A stretch of 46,385 bases of DNA from Actinomycetota bacterium (GCA_023483915.1 JAMDEO010000163.1:1-46385), one strand, 5' to 3'. Shown: positions 8,273 through 16,184, counted from the stretch's first letter. Numbers and translations are program-made. The notes: a model not told the origin generated them from the letters alone.

Positions 8273-9469
8273 ATGGCTACGCATGCATTCCAGCGCTCCT
8301 CGCGCCTGCCGCTGTACCTGACCCAAGCCCTTAGTGGGGTAGCGTATGTGACGCTCGGGCCGCTGCTCGATTCGATTCTCCGCGACCTCGGCATCCCGCT
8401 GGCGCACGGAGGCCTTCTCCCCCTCTCCTTCTTTCTCGGCCAGGTGGTTGCGCTCGTCGCGTTCAACGTCCTTCTGGCCCGCGTTCCCGTCAAGTGGTGT
8501 TTGGTGGGCGCGGCCGTGCTGCAGGCGGCGGGGCTGGGAGCCGCGGGTCTTCTGGCTCGAGGATTCTGGTCGTTCATCCTGCCCTACTTCGTGGCCGGGT
8601 GTGCAGAGGTCCTCCTAGCAGCGGTGCCCGGGATATGGATCAGCAGCCATGTCAAGGAGGGCACGGCAAGGGCCATCACGCTCATGATGATGTCGTCGGT
8701 CGCCACCATGACCCTGACGCCCGTGGTACTCGGCGTGCTGCTCAACGCAGGCGCGGGCTGGCGCACGATCCTGGCGGGGGAGGCGGGCCTCAGCCTGCTT
8801 TTGGGCATGGTCTTGGTGCTCCTCCCATTGGTCGACATCCAAGAACGCGAGAATCTGCGGTTGCGACAGGTGCGGACCGTCGCAGCGTTCAACCCTCGCC
8901 TTCTCGCCGCCATCGCAGGGGCCGCCTTCCTCTACATCGGCGGCGAAATGACCCTTGGCGTCTGGCTACCAAAGTTCGAGCTCGACACGTTCGGGGCGAG
9001 CCCAGCTTGGGCCGGATTGGCCGTGACGTTCTACTTCGTGGGTCAGATAGTGGGGCGGGTGGTGATCGTGCCCTTCACCGGCCGTCTTCTGACCTCGTGG
9101 CTGCTGTTCGTCTCGACCGGGATGATGGCTGTGTTCGCGATCGGCATAAGCCTGGCGCCTAGCCTGGCGATATCCCTGGCCCTCACTTTCGGCGCCGGCC
9201 TGGGATCTTCCGCCGCCTTTTCCTTAATCGGCTCCTACGCCGGCAAGTTCCCCTACTGGTACGGGGGCGTGGTGTATTCGGCTTTCCAGTTCTCCGCCGG
9301 CATAGGAGGGATGGTGTTCCCTTATCTCACCGGCCCGGTGGCTGCTTCCCTAGGTTTCCGAGTCGCGATCGGGTTCGCCGCGCTGCCCATGTTGATCGTG
9401 GCCTTGCTGGCCTTCCGCCTACGGGAGGCCGCCGGGGAAGCCAGGCGACTGGTGGCCAAGCCGGGGTGA
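8273..9469 (+). CDS. Major facilitator superfamily transporter, copy 2
   Basis: A 398-residue transporter with about 12 predicted helices, paralogous to the one at 3874-5088 over the whole length (for example LDSILRDLGIPLAHGGLLPL, ARVPVKW, VPGIWISSHVKEGTARA). Cytoplasmic-membrane secondary transporter with unknown substrate. An in-frame TTG at 8237 would overlap the -35 box, so ATG 8273 is chosen. The two copies are clearly diverged, so the duplication is not recent and both appear intact. Confidence 0.88.
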   Translation: MATHAFQRSSRLPLYLTQALSGVAYVTLGPLLDSILRDLGIPLAHGGLLPLSFFLGQVVALVAFNVLLARVPVKWCLVGAAVLQAAGLGAAGLLARGFWSFILPYFVAGCAEVLLAAVPGIWISSHVKEGTARAITLMMMSSVATMTLTPVVLGVLLNAGAGWRTILAGEAGLSLLLGMVLVLLPLVDIQERENLRLRQVRTVAAFNPRLLAAIAGAAFLYIGGEMTLGVWLPKFELDTFGASPAWAGLAVTFYFVGQIVGRVVIVPFTGRLLTSWLLFVSTGMMAVFAIGISLAPSLAISLALTFGAGLGSSAAFSLIGSYAGKFPYWYGGVVYSAFQFSAGIGGMVFPYLTGPVAASLGFRVAIGFAALPMLIVALLAFRLREAAGEARRLVAKPG

Positions 9470-9645
9470 GAGCGCAGGGGGTTCGGCCCCGTTACTCCGC
9501 AGGCTTGAACAAAGCCCTTCCACCATCAAAGTAGACCCATCGGCACGCCCCCGGCTACCGGAAATATGACTGCCGATAGGGCTAGTACGGAAGCCGGTGC
9601 GCGAGATCAAAGCGATGTCTCGCGGTCGCCCACGTGGTGACTCAA

Positions 9646-10449
9646 TCAGTCCTCTCCTATACTTCGTTTCAACATGTCCGCCAGCCCTACCTTGGGATGA
9701 TGATATCTCCTTCTCTTCAATGTCACCTTCCTAAACTGTATTGCCTCTTTAGGACACCATTGAATACAGCTCAGACACTTTTCGCAATGGTGTTGCCAAA
9801 CAGGCCATGCATCAACCGTAACAATATTGCTTACGGGGCATACCATTGCGCATATCCCGCACCCGTTACATCTATCATCAGTCCAGAAGTTTTCATCTAT
9901 TCTCGGGCTGAATTCACCCCTTGAATACTTGCCATCAATACCATGCGAGAACACGAGAGTCATCAGACGACTAGACTTATCCATGCGACCAGTCTTGCCG
10001 TCGAGAACGAAGTCTGTGATCTCGTTCACTCTCTGCTCCCACTTACGGAACATTCTCTTCTGTAGGAAAACAGGAAGGGCATCGGCATCGTGTATGTAAT
10101 TGGCCGGCATCCGTACTACGAAGCCAGCGCCGAGAATGCCGCCGCGTCGGTTGATCGCGTCCGAGAGTTGATCGAGAACACCTCCGGCGATTCCGCCAAC
10201 AGTCACGATGCCAAAAACGTATTTAGAATCCAGATTTATAAGCTTGCCGATGAAGCTTTCAACAATCCTCGGTAGCCTCATGTAGTAAGTCGGGGAAACG
10301 ATTCCAAGGATGTCTGCGTCGGTCTCCACACTTTCTCTATTCATCACAGTGGGAATGGAGATCAGTTTCGCCCCAATGGTATTGGCGATGTCCCTGGCCA
10401 CGACCAGGGACTTGCCCGTTCCCGAAAAGTAATAGAGTTCCGCGGTCAT
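9646..10449 (-). CDS. EFR1-type flavodoxin/2[4Fe-4S] ferredoxin protein
   Basis: A 267-residue two-domain redox protein. The N-terminal flavodoxin-like domain (about 1-150) has the FMN phosphate loop YYFSGTGKS and the SPTYYMRLP loop. The C-terminal ferredoxin domain (about 190-250) has two [4Fe-4S] motifs, CNGCGICAMVCP and CEKCLSCIQWCP. This architecture is the EFR1 family of anaerobes and is thought to shuttle electrons in the cytoplasm. Base composition is visibly more AT-rich than the flanking genes, suggesting recent acquisition. It is a single gene facing the MFS transporter. Confidence 0.9.
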   Translation of the reverse strand: MTAELYYFSGTGKSLVVARDIANTIGAKLISIPTVMNRESVETDADILGIVSPTYYMRLPRIVESFIGKLINLDSKYVFGIVTVGGIAGGVLDQLSDAINRRGGILGAGFVVRMPANYIHDADALPVFLQKRMFRKWEQRVNEITDFVLDGKTGRMDKSSRLMTLVFSHGIDGKYSRGEFSPRIDENFWTDDRCNGCGICAMVCPVSNIVTVDAWPVWQHHCEKCLSCIQWCPKEAIQFRKVTLKRRRYHHPKVGLADMLKRSIGED

Positions 10450-10981
10450 CGTGGGCGACCTGGTCGAACCCGGAGCGCAGTGTAAACACTCCTATGTTCT
10501 GTGTGCCGCTTCATGCTTGCTTCTGTAAGCCCAGACGATCGTATCAAGCCCGCTCCCGATTGTGCCGGAAGATGTTATGGCGGGCAACCGGCCCAGGAGT
10601 CTGGGAAACCTGCGTAGCCGCCGTTCGTGCCGCCGCCAAGAATGGCTTGGCGGCACTACGCAGGCCGCGGAAGACCCAAGAATAACGCCCGCCGCTCCGC
10701 TTATTCGCCAGGTCTCCGGCACACGACCTGAGCCACGGCTCTTCGGGGGCTTTCTAACAGACCTTCGAAATAGTGGATGACGTGCCAGTCCTGAAACCAG
10801 TCGGCCAGCTCACCGAGTTGCAGCTCGTCTGCCGGCAGTCGCATCCGCATCCGGCGCGTGGGCGAGCCGTACCGCATAGGCAGTTTCGCGGACCGAACGT
10901 CCAATCCGTCAGACGGGCTCTTTGCGCCTTTGAGCGAATTCGGCGAGAATGCGATGGCAAACTCGCTAATACGGAGTGGCA
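10450..10981. other. Intergenic region with a long imperfect hairpin
   Basis: About 530 bp without a supported gene. It contains the hairpin at 10609-10664. A 47-residue minus-strand frame starting near 10845 (MRLPADELQLGELADWFQDW) reads plausibly, but has no family match I know and no clear ribosome site. The STAS gene's ribosome site (ACGGAG, 10971-10976) lies at the right end. Confidence 0.35.
10609..10664. repeat. Inverted repeat / potential hairpin
   Basis: The outer arms CCTGCGTAG (10609-10617) and CTACGCAGG (10656-10664) are perfect complements. The inner arms GCCGCCAAG (10632-10640) and CTTGGCGGC (10646-10654) close a 5-nt loop; 14 nt bulge on the left side. There is no T-tract, so it is not a standard terminator. 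Role unknown. Confidence 0.6.
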
Positions 10982-11335
10982 ATGGAACTAACGAATGCGA
11001 TGCTGGGGGACGTTCCCATGCTTGTCGCGAGTGGAGCGATAGACCACGACACATGCGGTGTTCTGGACGCGGCGCTGGACAAGCTATTCGAGGCCCGCCA
11101 TAACATTATCTTCTTGGATTTCAGCAACGTCACCGGTATGGACAGTGGCGGCCTCTCTGTTCTCCTCGCCGCAGTGCGAGCCCTAGGCGGGAGAGGATGG
11201 CTGGGGATAATCGGGCCAAACGAGACCATCCGTCACCTTTTGGAGATGGCCGGGCTACTCGGTGATCCGAATTTCCTCGTCTTCGAAACCAGGCAGGCGG
11301 CTCTCGTTGTTACACGTGAGCGACAAAGCACGTGA
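10982..11335 (+). CDS. STAS-domain protein (anti-sigma factor antagonist-like)
   Basis: A 117-residue single STAS domain. It has the GAIDHDTCGVLDAAL region, the central strand IIFLDFSNVTGMDSGGLSVL and the IIGPNETIRHLLEMAGL helix, as in SpoIIAA/RsbV proteins that bind anti-sigma factors. Ser55 in MDSGGL lines up with the phosphorylated serine (Ser58) of SpoIIAA, so control by phosphorylation is plausible. No partner kinase or sigma factor gene is adjacent. ATG 10982 follows ACGGAG by 5 nt; a GTG at 10976 is the alternative. Confidence 0.85.
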   Translation: MELTNAMLGDVPMLVASGAIDHDTCGVLDAALDKLFEARHNIIFLDFSNVTGMDSGGLSVLLAAVRALGGRGWLGIIGPNETIRHLLEMAGLLGDPNFLVFETRQAALVVTRERQST

Positions 11336-11351
11336 TTGACCTTTGAGGACA

Positions 11352-12074
11352 TCATGAACCGGAGACCCGGCTCCGTGCAAGAGGCACGCGTGACTGCGCC
11401 GCGGTCTGCCGGGGGCGTGGTCCGAAGACCATAAGGGTCGCTCCGATAGCAAGTAGCACAACTCCGGCCGCCGTCAACCCGATGATCAAGGGGAAGACGA
11501 TTCCGAATCGTGCGCCAAGCTTCACGTCGGCGGCAACCGGCGCACTCGCGTCACCGTTCATGATGACCAGCGCCCACTCGCCCTCCTGAAGCGCCCATTC
11601 GAGAGTCTGGCTCCCGGTCCCGGCGGCCTTGGCCACCCAGAAGCTCTGCTCCTGCGGAGGAGCCGGGGCAGTGCTGCCGTCTACATGGTCGTAATCAACC
11701 GATCCCGCCGTCAGGTCGATGCTCGCAATGCGATCGCGGGCAACGCCGGAAAGGTACGCGGAGACGAGCGAAGTCGGCCCGACACCGATGAACACCGGAA
11801 CGGGCAGCTTGGAAGAGCCGGTCACGCGCACCGTCGCTCGAGCCCGAGACAAGCCCCACGTCTGCCACCCAGAACCAAGTTGGCCGTTGATGTCTGGAGC
11901 GGTCAGGGCAAACCCGTTGCTACCAACCGTCCGGCTGGGTGTCATGAAGAACCCGGAGGCACCACTCTGAGAACGATAGAGGCCCAAGACGAAGCCTCCC
12001 GCAGTAATGGAGGCCACGCCGGCAAGGGCGAACAGGACTCCCAAGATCACCGCGATTGTTCTGAGCGGGCGCAT
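11352..12074 (-). CDS. Two-helix membrane protein with extracytoplasmic domain, unknown function
   Basis: A 240-residue protein: N-terminal membrane helix (about 7-32), a large extracytoplasmic beta-rich region (33-190) and a second helix (about 192-218), then an Arg-rich cytoplasmic tail. The central part (GFFMTPSRTVGSNGFALTAP, PVFIGVGPTSLVSAYLSGVA, TLEWALQEGEWALVIMNGD) resembles conserved hypothetical proteins of high-GC Gram-positive bacteria. No catalytic motif or function is recognised. It is convergent with the STAS gene, with 16 nt between the stops. Confidence 0.75.
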   Translation of the reverse strand: MRPLRTIAVILGVLFALAGVASITAGGFVLGLYRSQSGASGFFMTPSRTVGSNGFALTAPDINGQLGSGWQTWGLSRARATVRVTGSSKLPVPVFIGVGPTSLVSAYLSGVARDRIASIDLTAGSVDYDHVDGSTAPAPPQEQSFWVAKAAGTGSQTLEWALQEGEWALVIMNGDASAPVAADVKLGARFGIVFPLIIGLTAAGVVLLAIGATLMVFGPRPRQTAAQSRVPLARSRVSGS

Positions 12075-12186
12075 CGCCCTAAGGATACACGCTCCTTCTC
12101 CACCCCGTCTCTAGAGCGTGGGTTTGCGCCCGTTGGTCGCCGGGTAAGCCAAACGCGCCAGTCAAAGCCAGTCGAAGGGACACAAG

Positions 12187-12579
12187 ATGAACATCATTGT
12201 GTGGGCCGACATACCCGTAGTCGACCTGGACCGAGCATCGAAGTTCTACGCCCATGTGCTCGGCATGCCGGTGAACCGGATGCCGGGCGTGCAGGACGTG
12301 GCAATTCCCGGATCTCCGCCCGTCGAGGGCGAGCCGATGCCTGAAACTCCGCCGGTGGCATTCGACCTCTACGTCGGCGGCAAACCCAGCCTGGATGGGG
12401 CGACGGTCTATCTGCCGGCCATGGGGGACTTCCCCGGTATCCTGGCCCGCGTGCGCGAAGCCGGAGGCGAGGTCCTTCAGGAGCCGCAGGACATGGGGCC
12501 GATGATCGGCACGATCGCCTTCATCAAGGACACGGAAGGCAACAGGATAGGGCTGCATCAGCCACCCACCGCCATGTAA
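12187..12579 (+). CDS. VOC/glyoxalase-family protein
   Basis: A 130-residue vicinal-oxygen-chelate protein with two beta-alpha-beta modules: WADIPVVDLDRASKFYAHVLG at the N-terminus and GGEVLQEPQDMGPMIGTIAFIKDTEGNRIGLHQP at the C-terminus, the latter with the Asp/Glu-Gly-Asn pattern ending this fold. Family members include glyoxalase I, dioxygenases and resistance proteins; this subgroup is uncharacterised, so the reaction is not assigned. GAAGGGAC upstream serves as ribosome site. Confidence 0.85.
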   Translation: MNIIVWADIPVVDLDRASKFYAHVLGMPVNRMPGVQDVAIPGSPPVEGEPMPETPPVAFDLYVGGKPSLDGATVYLPAMGDFPGILARVREAGGEVLQEPQDMGPMIGTIAFIKDTEGNRIGLHQPPTAM

Positions 12580-12711
12580 CCATGCAAAAGCATTGAACCT
12601 GGCCGGACCGGAATCGGCCTTCAACTTGATGGGGAGAGCCATCATATAGCACCGCTTCGCGGTCTCCTCGTCGATCTCTCCCCCAGCGTAGCAGCCGCGA
12701 CCCCTTGCCGG

Positions 12712-12717
12712 TATGAT
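12712..12717 (+). promoter_or_regulatory. Possible -10 element of the SDR/ERG2-like operon
   Basis: TATGAT at 12712-12717 matches the consensus -10 well and lies 13 nt before ATG 12731, predicting a leader of only about 5-7 nt. No good -35 is seen. It argues for the ATG at 12731 rather than the one at 12713, which overlaps the element. Confidence 0.45.
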
Positions 12718-12730
12718 GCCGATTGTCGCG

Positions 12731-13543
12731 ATGGAAACCTCCTTCTTGGAAAAGTACGGCCCGTGGGTTTTGGTCACCGGCGCATCCCGGGGACTCGGCG
12801 CGGAATTCGCCCGGCAGTGCGCCGAACGGGGACTCAATGTGGTCCTGGCGGCCACCAACGCGGACTTGCTGGAGTCCCGGGCGCATGAGCTGGAGCGGGA
12901 TTACGGCATAGAGACCCGGACGGTAGTGCTGGATCTGGGCCGAGAAGACATTTTGCAGCACCTTGCTCCGGCCACGGAATCTCTGGACATAGGCCTGCTC
13001 GTAAACAATGCCGGGATATCCAACGTGCGACCTTTTCTGCACAACGACCTCGACCAACTCGTGCACCAGCTCCACGTCAATGCCCGCGCCGGGCTAATCC
13101 TCGCGTACCACTTCGGCGAGAAGATGGCGGATAAAGAAAGGGGTGGAATCATCTTCCTTTCATCTGCTTCGGCCTTGCACGGCACCGCCTACTGCGCCAA
13201 CTACGCCGGTACCAAGGCCTACAACTTGATACTCGCCGAGTCCTTGTGGTACGAGCTGGGGAAGCACGGCGTGGACGTACTCGGCTTTATGGCCGGGCCA
13301 ACCAAGACTCCCGGCTGGGACGCTAATGAGCCCAGGAGCCGGCGGCTGGTGAAAGTGATGGACGCCAAAACGGTGGTAGCCGCGGCCCTGGACGCGCTGG
13401 GTAAGCGGCCCAGCATCATCGCGGGGAAAGGCAACCGATTGGGCTACTTCACCCTGGGCGTGATGATGTCTCGCGCCGGCGCCATCCGCACGCTCGGCAG
13501 GTCCATGAACAGAATGTTCGGTCCGTTCAGCAAGAGCAATTGA
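12731..13543 (+). CDS. Short-chain dehydrogenase/reductase (17-beta-HSD-like)
   Basis: A 270-residue classical SDR. The NAD(P) motif TGASRGLG is at residues 16-23, NNAG lies in the middle, and the catalytic residues are Ser about 145, Tyr158 and Lys162 (YAGTK). Arg20 after the first glycines suggests NADPH preference. The opening KYGPWVLVTGASRGLGAEFA resembles the 17-beta-hydroxysteroid/3-ketoacyl reductase branch of SDRs. It lies 32 nt upstream of an ERG2/sigma-1-receptor homologue, so a sterol-like, terpenoid or other lipid substrate is an attractive inference, not proven. An in-frame ATG at 12713 would add six residues. Confidence 0.88.
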   Translation: METSFLEKYGPWVLVTGASRGLGAEFARQCAERGLNVVLAATNADLLESRAHELERDYGIETRTVVLDLGREDILQHLAPATESLDIGLLVNNAGISNVRPFLHNDLDQLVHQLHVNARAGLILAYHFGEKMADKERGGIIFLSSASALHGTAYCANYAGTKAYNLILAESLWYELGKHGVDVLGFMAGPTKTPGWDANEPRSRRLVKVMDAKTVVAAALDALGKRPSIIAGKGNRLGYFTLGVMMSRAGAIRTLGRSMNRMFGPFSKSN

Positions 13544-13575
13544 GCCCCACAACCCGCGCAGGGAGGTTATCGCCA

Positions 13576-14253
13576 ATGCCCGTTTTCGATCCCGAAGTAG
13601 TCCACCAGTGCTCCCTGGAGTGCCTGGGGTTACCCAAGCCGCAGATGTTCGACGCCTTCGCCCGGTCCCTGGCGGAGCACTATCCCGGGGTGTTGGACTT
13701 CAGTCAGCCCTGGATCTACAGCATCGCCGGCGGGGCATTGATTCAGATGAAGCTGTATTACGCGTCGGTGACCGAATACATCATGGTATGGGGCACTCCG
13801 ATAGGGTCCGAGGGGCATTCTGGACGCCATTTCACCGGCTTCTGGGACACGGTCATCGACGGCGAAATGTGGTACTACGGCGAGGGGGAGTTCGAGAAGA
13901 AGGTCTACAAGCCCGGCGACCGCGTCTATGTGGGACCTGGTCAGGCGCGGGCAATGAACTTCACAAACGGCGTGTGGGCGGTGGAATACGCGAGGGGCTT
14001 CATCCCGGCGAGCGTGCCTTTCGGCATCGCCGAGGAGATTTTCGTCTGTTGGGACCTTCTCACGGCAGCGCAGACCCTCAGCCTCTACACGGACCTTGTT
14101 GCCCAGTCCTTCGGGCGGAAGTATGCGAGCGTGAAGCCGATCACCGATTCCATAAGCCGGGCGGCCTACAAGCTTACCAGGGCGCTGATCCCGGCACCGG
14201 AAGTCAGCAAGATACCGCAGGAGAACATCCGCTGGTTCCAGAGGAATACCTGA
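13576..14253 (+). CDS. ERG2/sigma-1-receptor-like protein
   Basis: A 225-residue protein matching the ERG2/sigma-1 receptor family, known mainly from fungal C-8 sterol isomerase and the animal sigma-1 receptor. Diagnostic stretches are ASVTEYIMVWGTPIGSEGHS, YKPGDRVYVGPGQARAM and WAVEYARGFIPASVPFGIAE, aligned with human [20 protein letters not shown] and WMVEYGRGVIPSTLAF. The two acidic ligand-pocket residues of the human protein (Asp126 and Glu172) correspond to Asp91 and Glu137 here, so a cation- or carbocation-stabilising pocket is kept. The N-terminal membrane helix of the eukaryotic proteins is missing; the C-terminal amphipathic helices remain. GGGAGG at 13561-13566 sets the ATG. It shares an operon with the SDR. 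The substrate is unknown. Confidence 0.88.
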   Translation: MPVFDPEVVHQCSLECLGLPKPQMFDAFARSLAEHYPGVLDFSQPWIYSIAGGALIQMKLYYASVTEYIMVWGTPIGSEGHSGRHFTGFWDTVIDGEMWYYGEGEFEKKVYKPGDRVYVGPGQARAMNFTNGVWAVEYARGFIPASVPFGIAEEIFVCWDLLTAAQTLSLYTDLVAQSFGRKYASVKPITDSISRAAYKLTRALIPAPEVSKIPQENIRWFQRNT

Positions 14254-14279
14254 GCGACCGGAGCCACCCCGCGACCGAG

Positions 14280-14315
14280 GGCAGCCCCTGCCCGGTGATC
14301 CGGACAGGGGCTGCC
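14280..14315. terminator. Strong hairpin between convergent genes
   Basis: GGCAGCCCCTG (14280-14290) and CAGGGGCTGCC (14305-14315) form a perfect 11-bp stem. The inner CCGG/CCGG can extend it around a TGAT loop. It lies between the stop of the ERG2-like gene (14253) and the end of the minus-strand small gene (14347). No T-tract, but its position suggests a bidirectional terminator. Confidence 0.65.
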
Positions 14316-14346
14316 GGCCGCAGGCGCCGGCATGGGGAAATGTACG

Positions 14347-14496
14347 CTACCCACCCATGTGGATGGTGATGTTGCTAAAGGCGGGAAACCATGTGACTTC
14401 GGGGAAGAGGTCCAGCCACGCTTGACCGTCGACGCGGTACATAGCCACCACCAGTACGCCGGCGAGCAAGAGCATGCGCACGGTCTTGCTTCCCAT
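14347..14496 (-). CDS. Small membrane protein (49 residues)
   Basis: It starts MGSKTVRMLLLAGVLVVAMY, giving one N-terminal membrane helix, then VDGQAWLDLFPEVTWFPAF and a short tail. A very strong ribosome site (GAGGGAGGAG, about 6 nt before the ATG on the minus strand) makes it a convincing gene despite its size. No family recognised. It converges with the ERG2-like gene across the hairpin at 14280-14315. Confidence 0.6.
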   Translation of the reverse strand: MGSKTVRMLLLAGVLVVAMYRVDGQAWLDLFPEVTWFPAFSNITIHMGG

Positions 14497-14804
14497 CCCC
14501 TTCTCCTCCCTCGTTTTGTGCGCCCCCCTGGCGCGCGCGGAGCCGGAGCCGGATGGATGGTGAGCGAATCAAGCCGAGACCCGACCGACCGACCGACCGT
14601 TCATGGCAGCCGACGTCCGGATCGTAGCCCGGCGCATCCTGTGAACGATCGGTTCTTCGATCTCCAGGGACTTAACCCTTGCCGACATGCGTAGAATTCT
14701 GCATATTCGGCATGTTCCTACACTGAGGCGCCTTTCGACATTTTGTCAACAATTCGCGATGGCGGAGCTCAGAAGGGCAGGCGATGTCGGCACCACAACA
14801 TGTC
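14497..14804. other. Intergenic region with repeats upstream of the small membrane gene
   Basis: No gene is seen. It contains a short GACC x4 tandem repeat (14583-14598), an imperfect palindrome (14680-14712) and a perfect TTGACA hexamer on the minus strand (14744-14749), so it is probably the control region of the 49-residue membrane protein. No good -10 was found at proper spacing. Confidence 0.4.
14680..14712. promoter_or_regulatory. Palindrome, possible operator
   Basis: TGCCGA-c-ATGC (14680-14690), 10 AT-rich nt, then GCAT-at-TCGGCA (14701-14712): a 10-bp inverted repeat with small internal bulges. It lies upstream of the minus-strand small membrane gene. The binding protein is unknown. 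Confidence 0.45.
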
Positions 14805-15191
14805 TCACTCGGACACAACGCGGATCAGTTGCCCATCCTTGACGCCTGAAAGTACCCCCTTGGCGATGCTTTCGTGGGCATCGATCTGCCCAAACGGGTT
14901 CACATTGCTGTACGCGCGCGGTGTCGAGCCGATGCTGGCCGGAGTGGGACCGAAAAAGATGCAGAAGGCGGCCCCCACCGGCCAGTAGCCCAACTCACCT
15001 ACCCTCATGTCCTGCCGGGCATCCGGTGCCTCTTCGACCTGCACCGGGATGGTGAAATAGACTTCGTCGCCCCACCGGTTGGCTCTAGCCTCCAGCGGCA
15101 GAGCATTCTTGACGGCCAGGGCCGTGGGTGACTCATCGAGACGCGCCCGAAGCTCTCCATGCTCCAGCAGAATGCGTATGTCGGCCCCCAT
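14805..15191 (-). CDS. Cyclophilin-like fold protein (TM1367-like)
   Basis: A 128-residue protein beginning MGADIRILLEHGELRARLDE, with GDEVYFTIPVQ and the conserved middle GELGYWPVGAAFCIFFGPTP. This pattern is the cyclophilin-like/DUF3830-type family, a small beta barrel related to peptidyl-prolyl isomerases but lacking the known catalytic residues. Function unknown. GGAGG precedes the ATG on the minus strand. It is divergent from the VIT-type transporter at 15312. Confidence 0.8.
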   Translation of the reverse strand: MGADIRILLEHGELRARLDESPTALAVKNALPLEARANRWGDEVYFTIPVQVEEAPDARQDMRVGELGYWPVGAAFCIFFGPTPASIGSTPRAYSNVNPFGQIDAHESIAKGVLSGVKDGQLIRVVSE

Positions 15192-15311
15192 AGCTCCTCC
15201 CTCACGCCCTTTTCAGGAACGATTCGACGACTTGAACGGTGGGTACCTTGATCAAAGCCTACCATCAGTCATGTCAAGCCCAGACCGCCACACAAGCCAC
15301 ACAATGTAGTC

Positions 15312-16184
15312 ATGCGATCCATCGACGAAAAAAACCTGCGCGCCGCGCTGATTGCCCAGCGGACCGAAGCGACTGAGGCGAGCATTTATCAGACGCTGGC
15401 GAGAGTGTCAAAAAACGAGGATAACGCCCGTGTCCTGGCCAGGATAGGCAAGGACGAGGACACACACGCCGCCTTCTGGAAAACCAAGACCGGCGTGGAC
15501 GCCGAGGCCAGCCGCTTCACGGTCGTTGCTCGCGTGGCCCTCGCTCGACTCTTCGGTCTGACCTTCGTGCTCAAGCAGATGGAACGGGGAGAGAACCGAG
15601 CGTCGCGCGGCTACGGGCAGCTGGCGGCGTGCTTCCCCGAGGCAGAGATCATCGGCCGCGAGGAGGATGAGCACGAACAGCAGCTGCTCTGCATGCTCAA
15701 TGAGAAGTGGCTCTCGTATGTGGGCTCGATTGTGCTCGGTCTCAACGACGCCTTGGTGGAACTGACGGGCGCCCTCGCCGGCTTCGCTCTTGCCCTCTCA
15801 GATTCCAGGGTCATATCGCTCGCCGGCTCGGTAACCGGTATCTCCGCAGCTATGTCGATGGGAGCCTCCGCCTACCTGTCGGCGAAAGCGGACGGCGACA
15901 AAAGAGCCTCCACCGCCGCCCTTTACACCGGCATCGCCTACGTGGTCACGGTCGGGCTGTTGATCCTGCCGTTCCTGCTATTGTCGAACAAGTTCGTAAG
16001 CCTCGGTATCACTGTGGCTGTTGCAGTCGTCATCATCCTCGCCTTCAACTATTATGTGTCGGTGGTGAAGGAGCTCAACTTCCGCAGACGATTCACCGAG
16101 ATGGCGGCCATCAGCCTAGGTGTAGCCGCGCTTTCCTTCCTCATCGGCTGGGCCCTCAAGGCGCTCCTCGGAGTCAGTGGCTGA
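15312..16184 (+). CDS. Ferritin-like/VIT (CCC1-type) metal transporter
   Basis: A 290-residue protein with an N-terminal rubrerythrin-like four-helix part (about 1-130) whose Glu, Asp and His residues (RTEATEASIYQ, KDEDTHAAFW, EDEHEQQLL) could bind iron. A VIT1/CCC1 domain follows (about 135-290) with the signature GLNDALVELTGALAGFALAL and five hydrophobic helices. VIT-family proteins export or store Fe2+ or Mn2+, so this fusion probably senses or oxidises and then exports iron. No Shine-Dalgarno site is seen; a weak CACAAT 6 nt before the ATG (15300-15305) would fit a leaderless start. Confidence 0.88.
   Translation: MRSIDEKNLRAALIAQRTEATEASIYQTLARVSKNEDNARVLARIGKDEDTHAAFWKTKTGVDAEASRFTVVARVALARLFGLTFVLKQMERGENRASRGYGQLAACFPEAEIIGREEDEHEQQLLCMLNEKWLSYVGSIVLGLNDALVELTGALAGFALALSDSRVISLAGSVTGISAAMSMGASAYLSAKADGDKRASTAALYTGIAYVVTVGLLILPFLLLSNKFVSLGITVAVAVVIILAFNYYVSVVKELNFRRRFTEMAAISLGVAALSFLIGWALKALLGVSG

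Noticed and set aside
10701-11054. 117-residue minus-strand protein overlapping the STAS gene start
   Set aside because: It runs antisense into a convincing STAS gene and has no ribosome site. Only its last 47 residues read plausibly, and I found no family for them.
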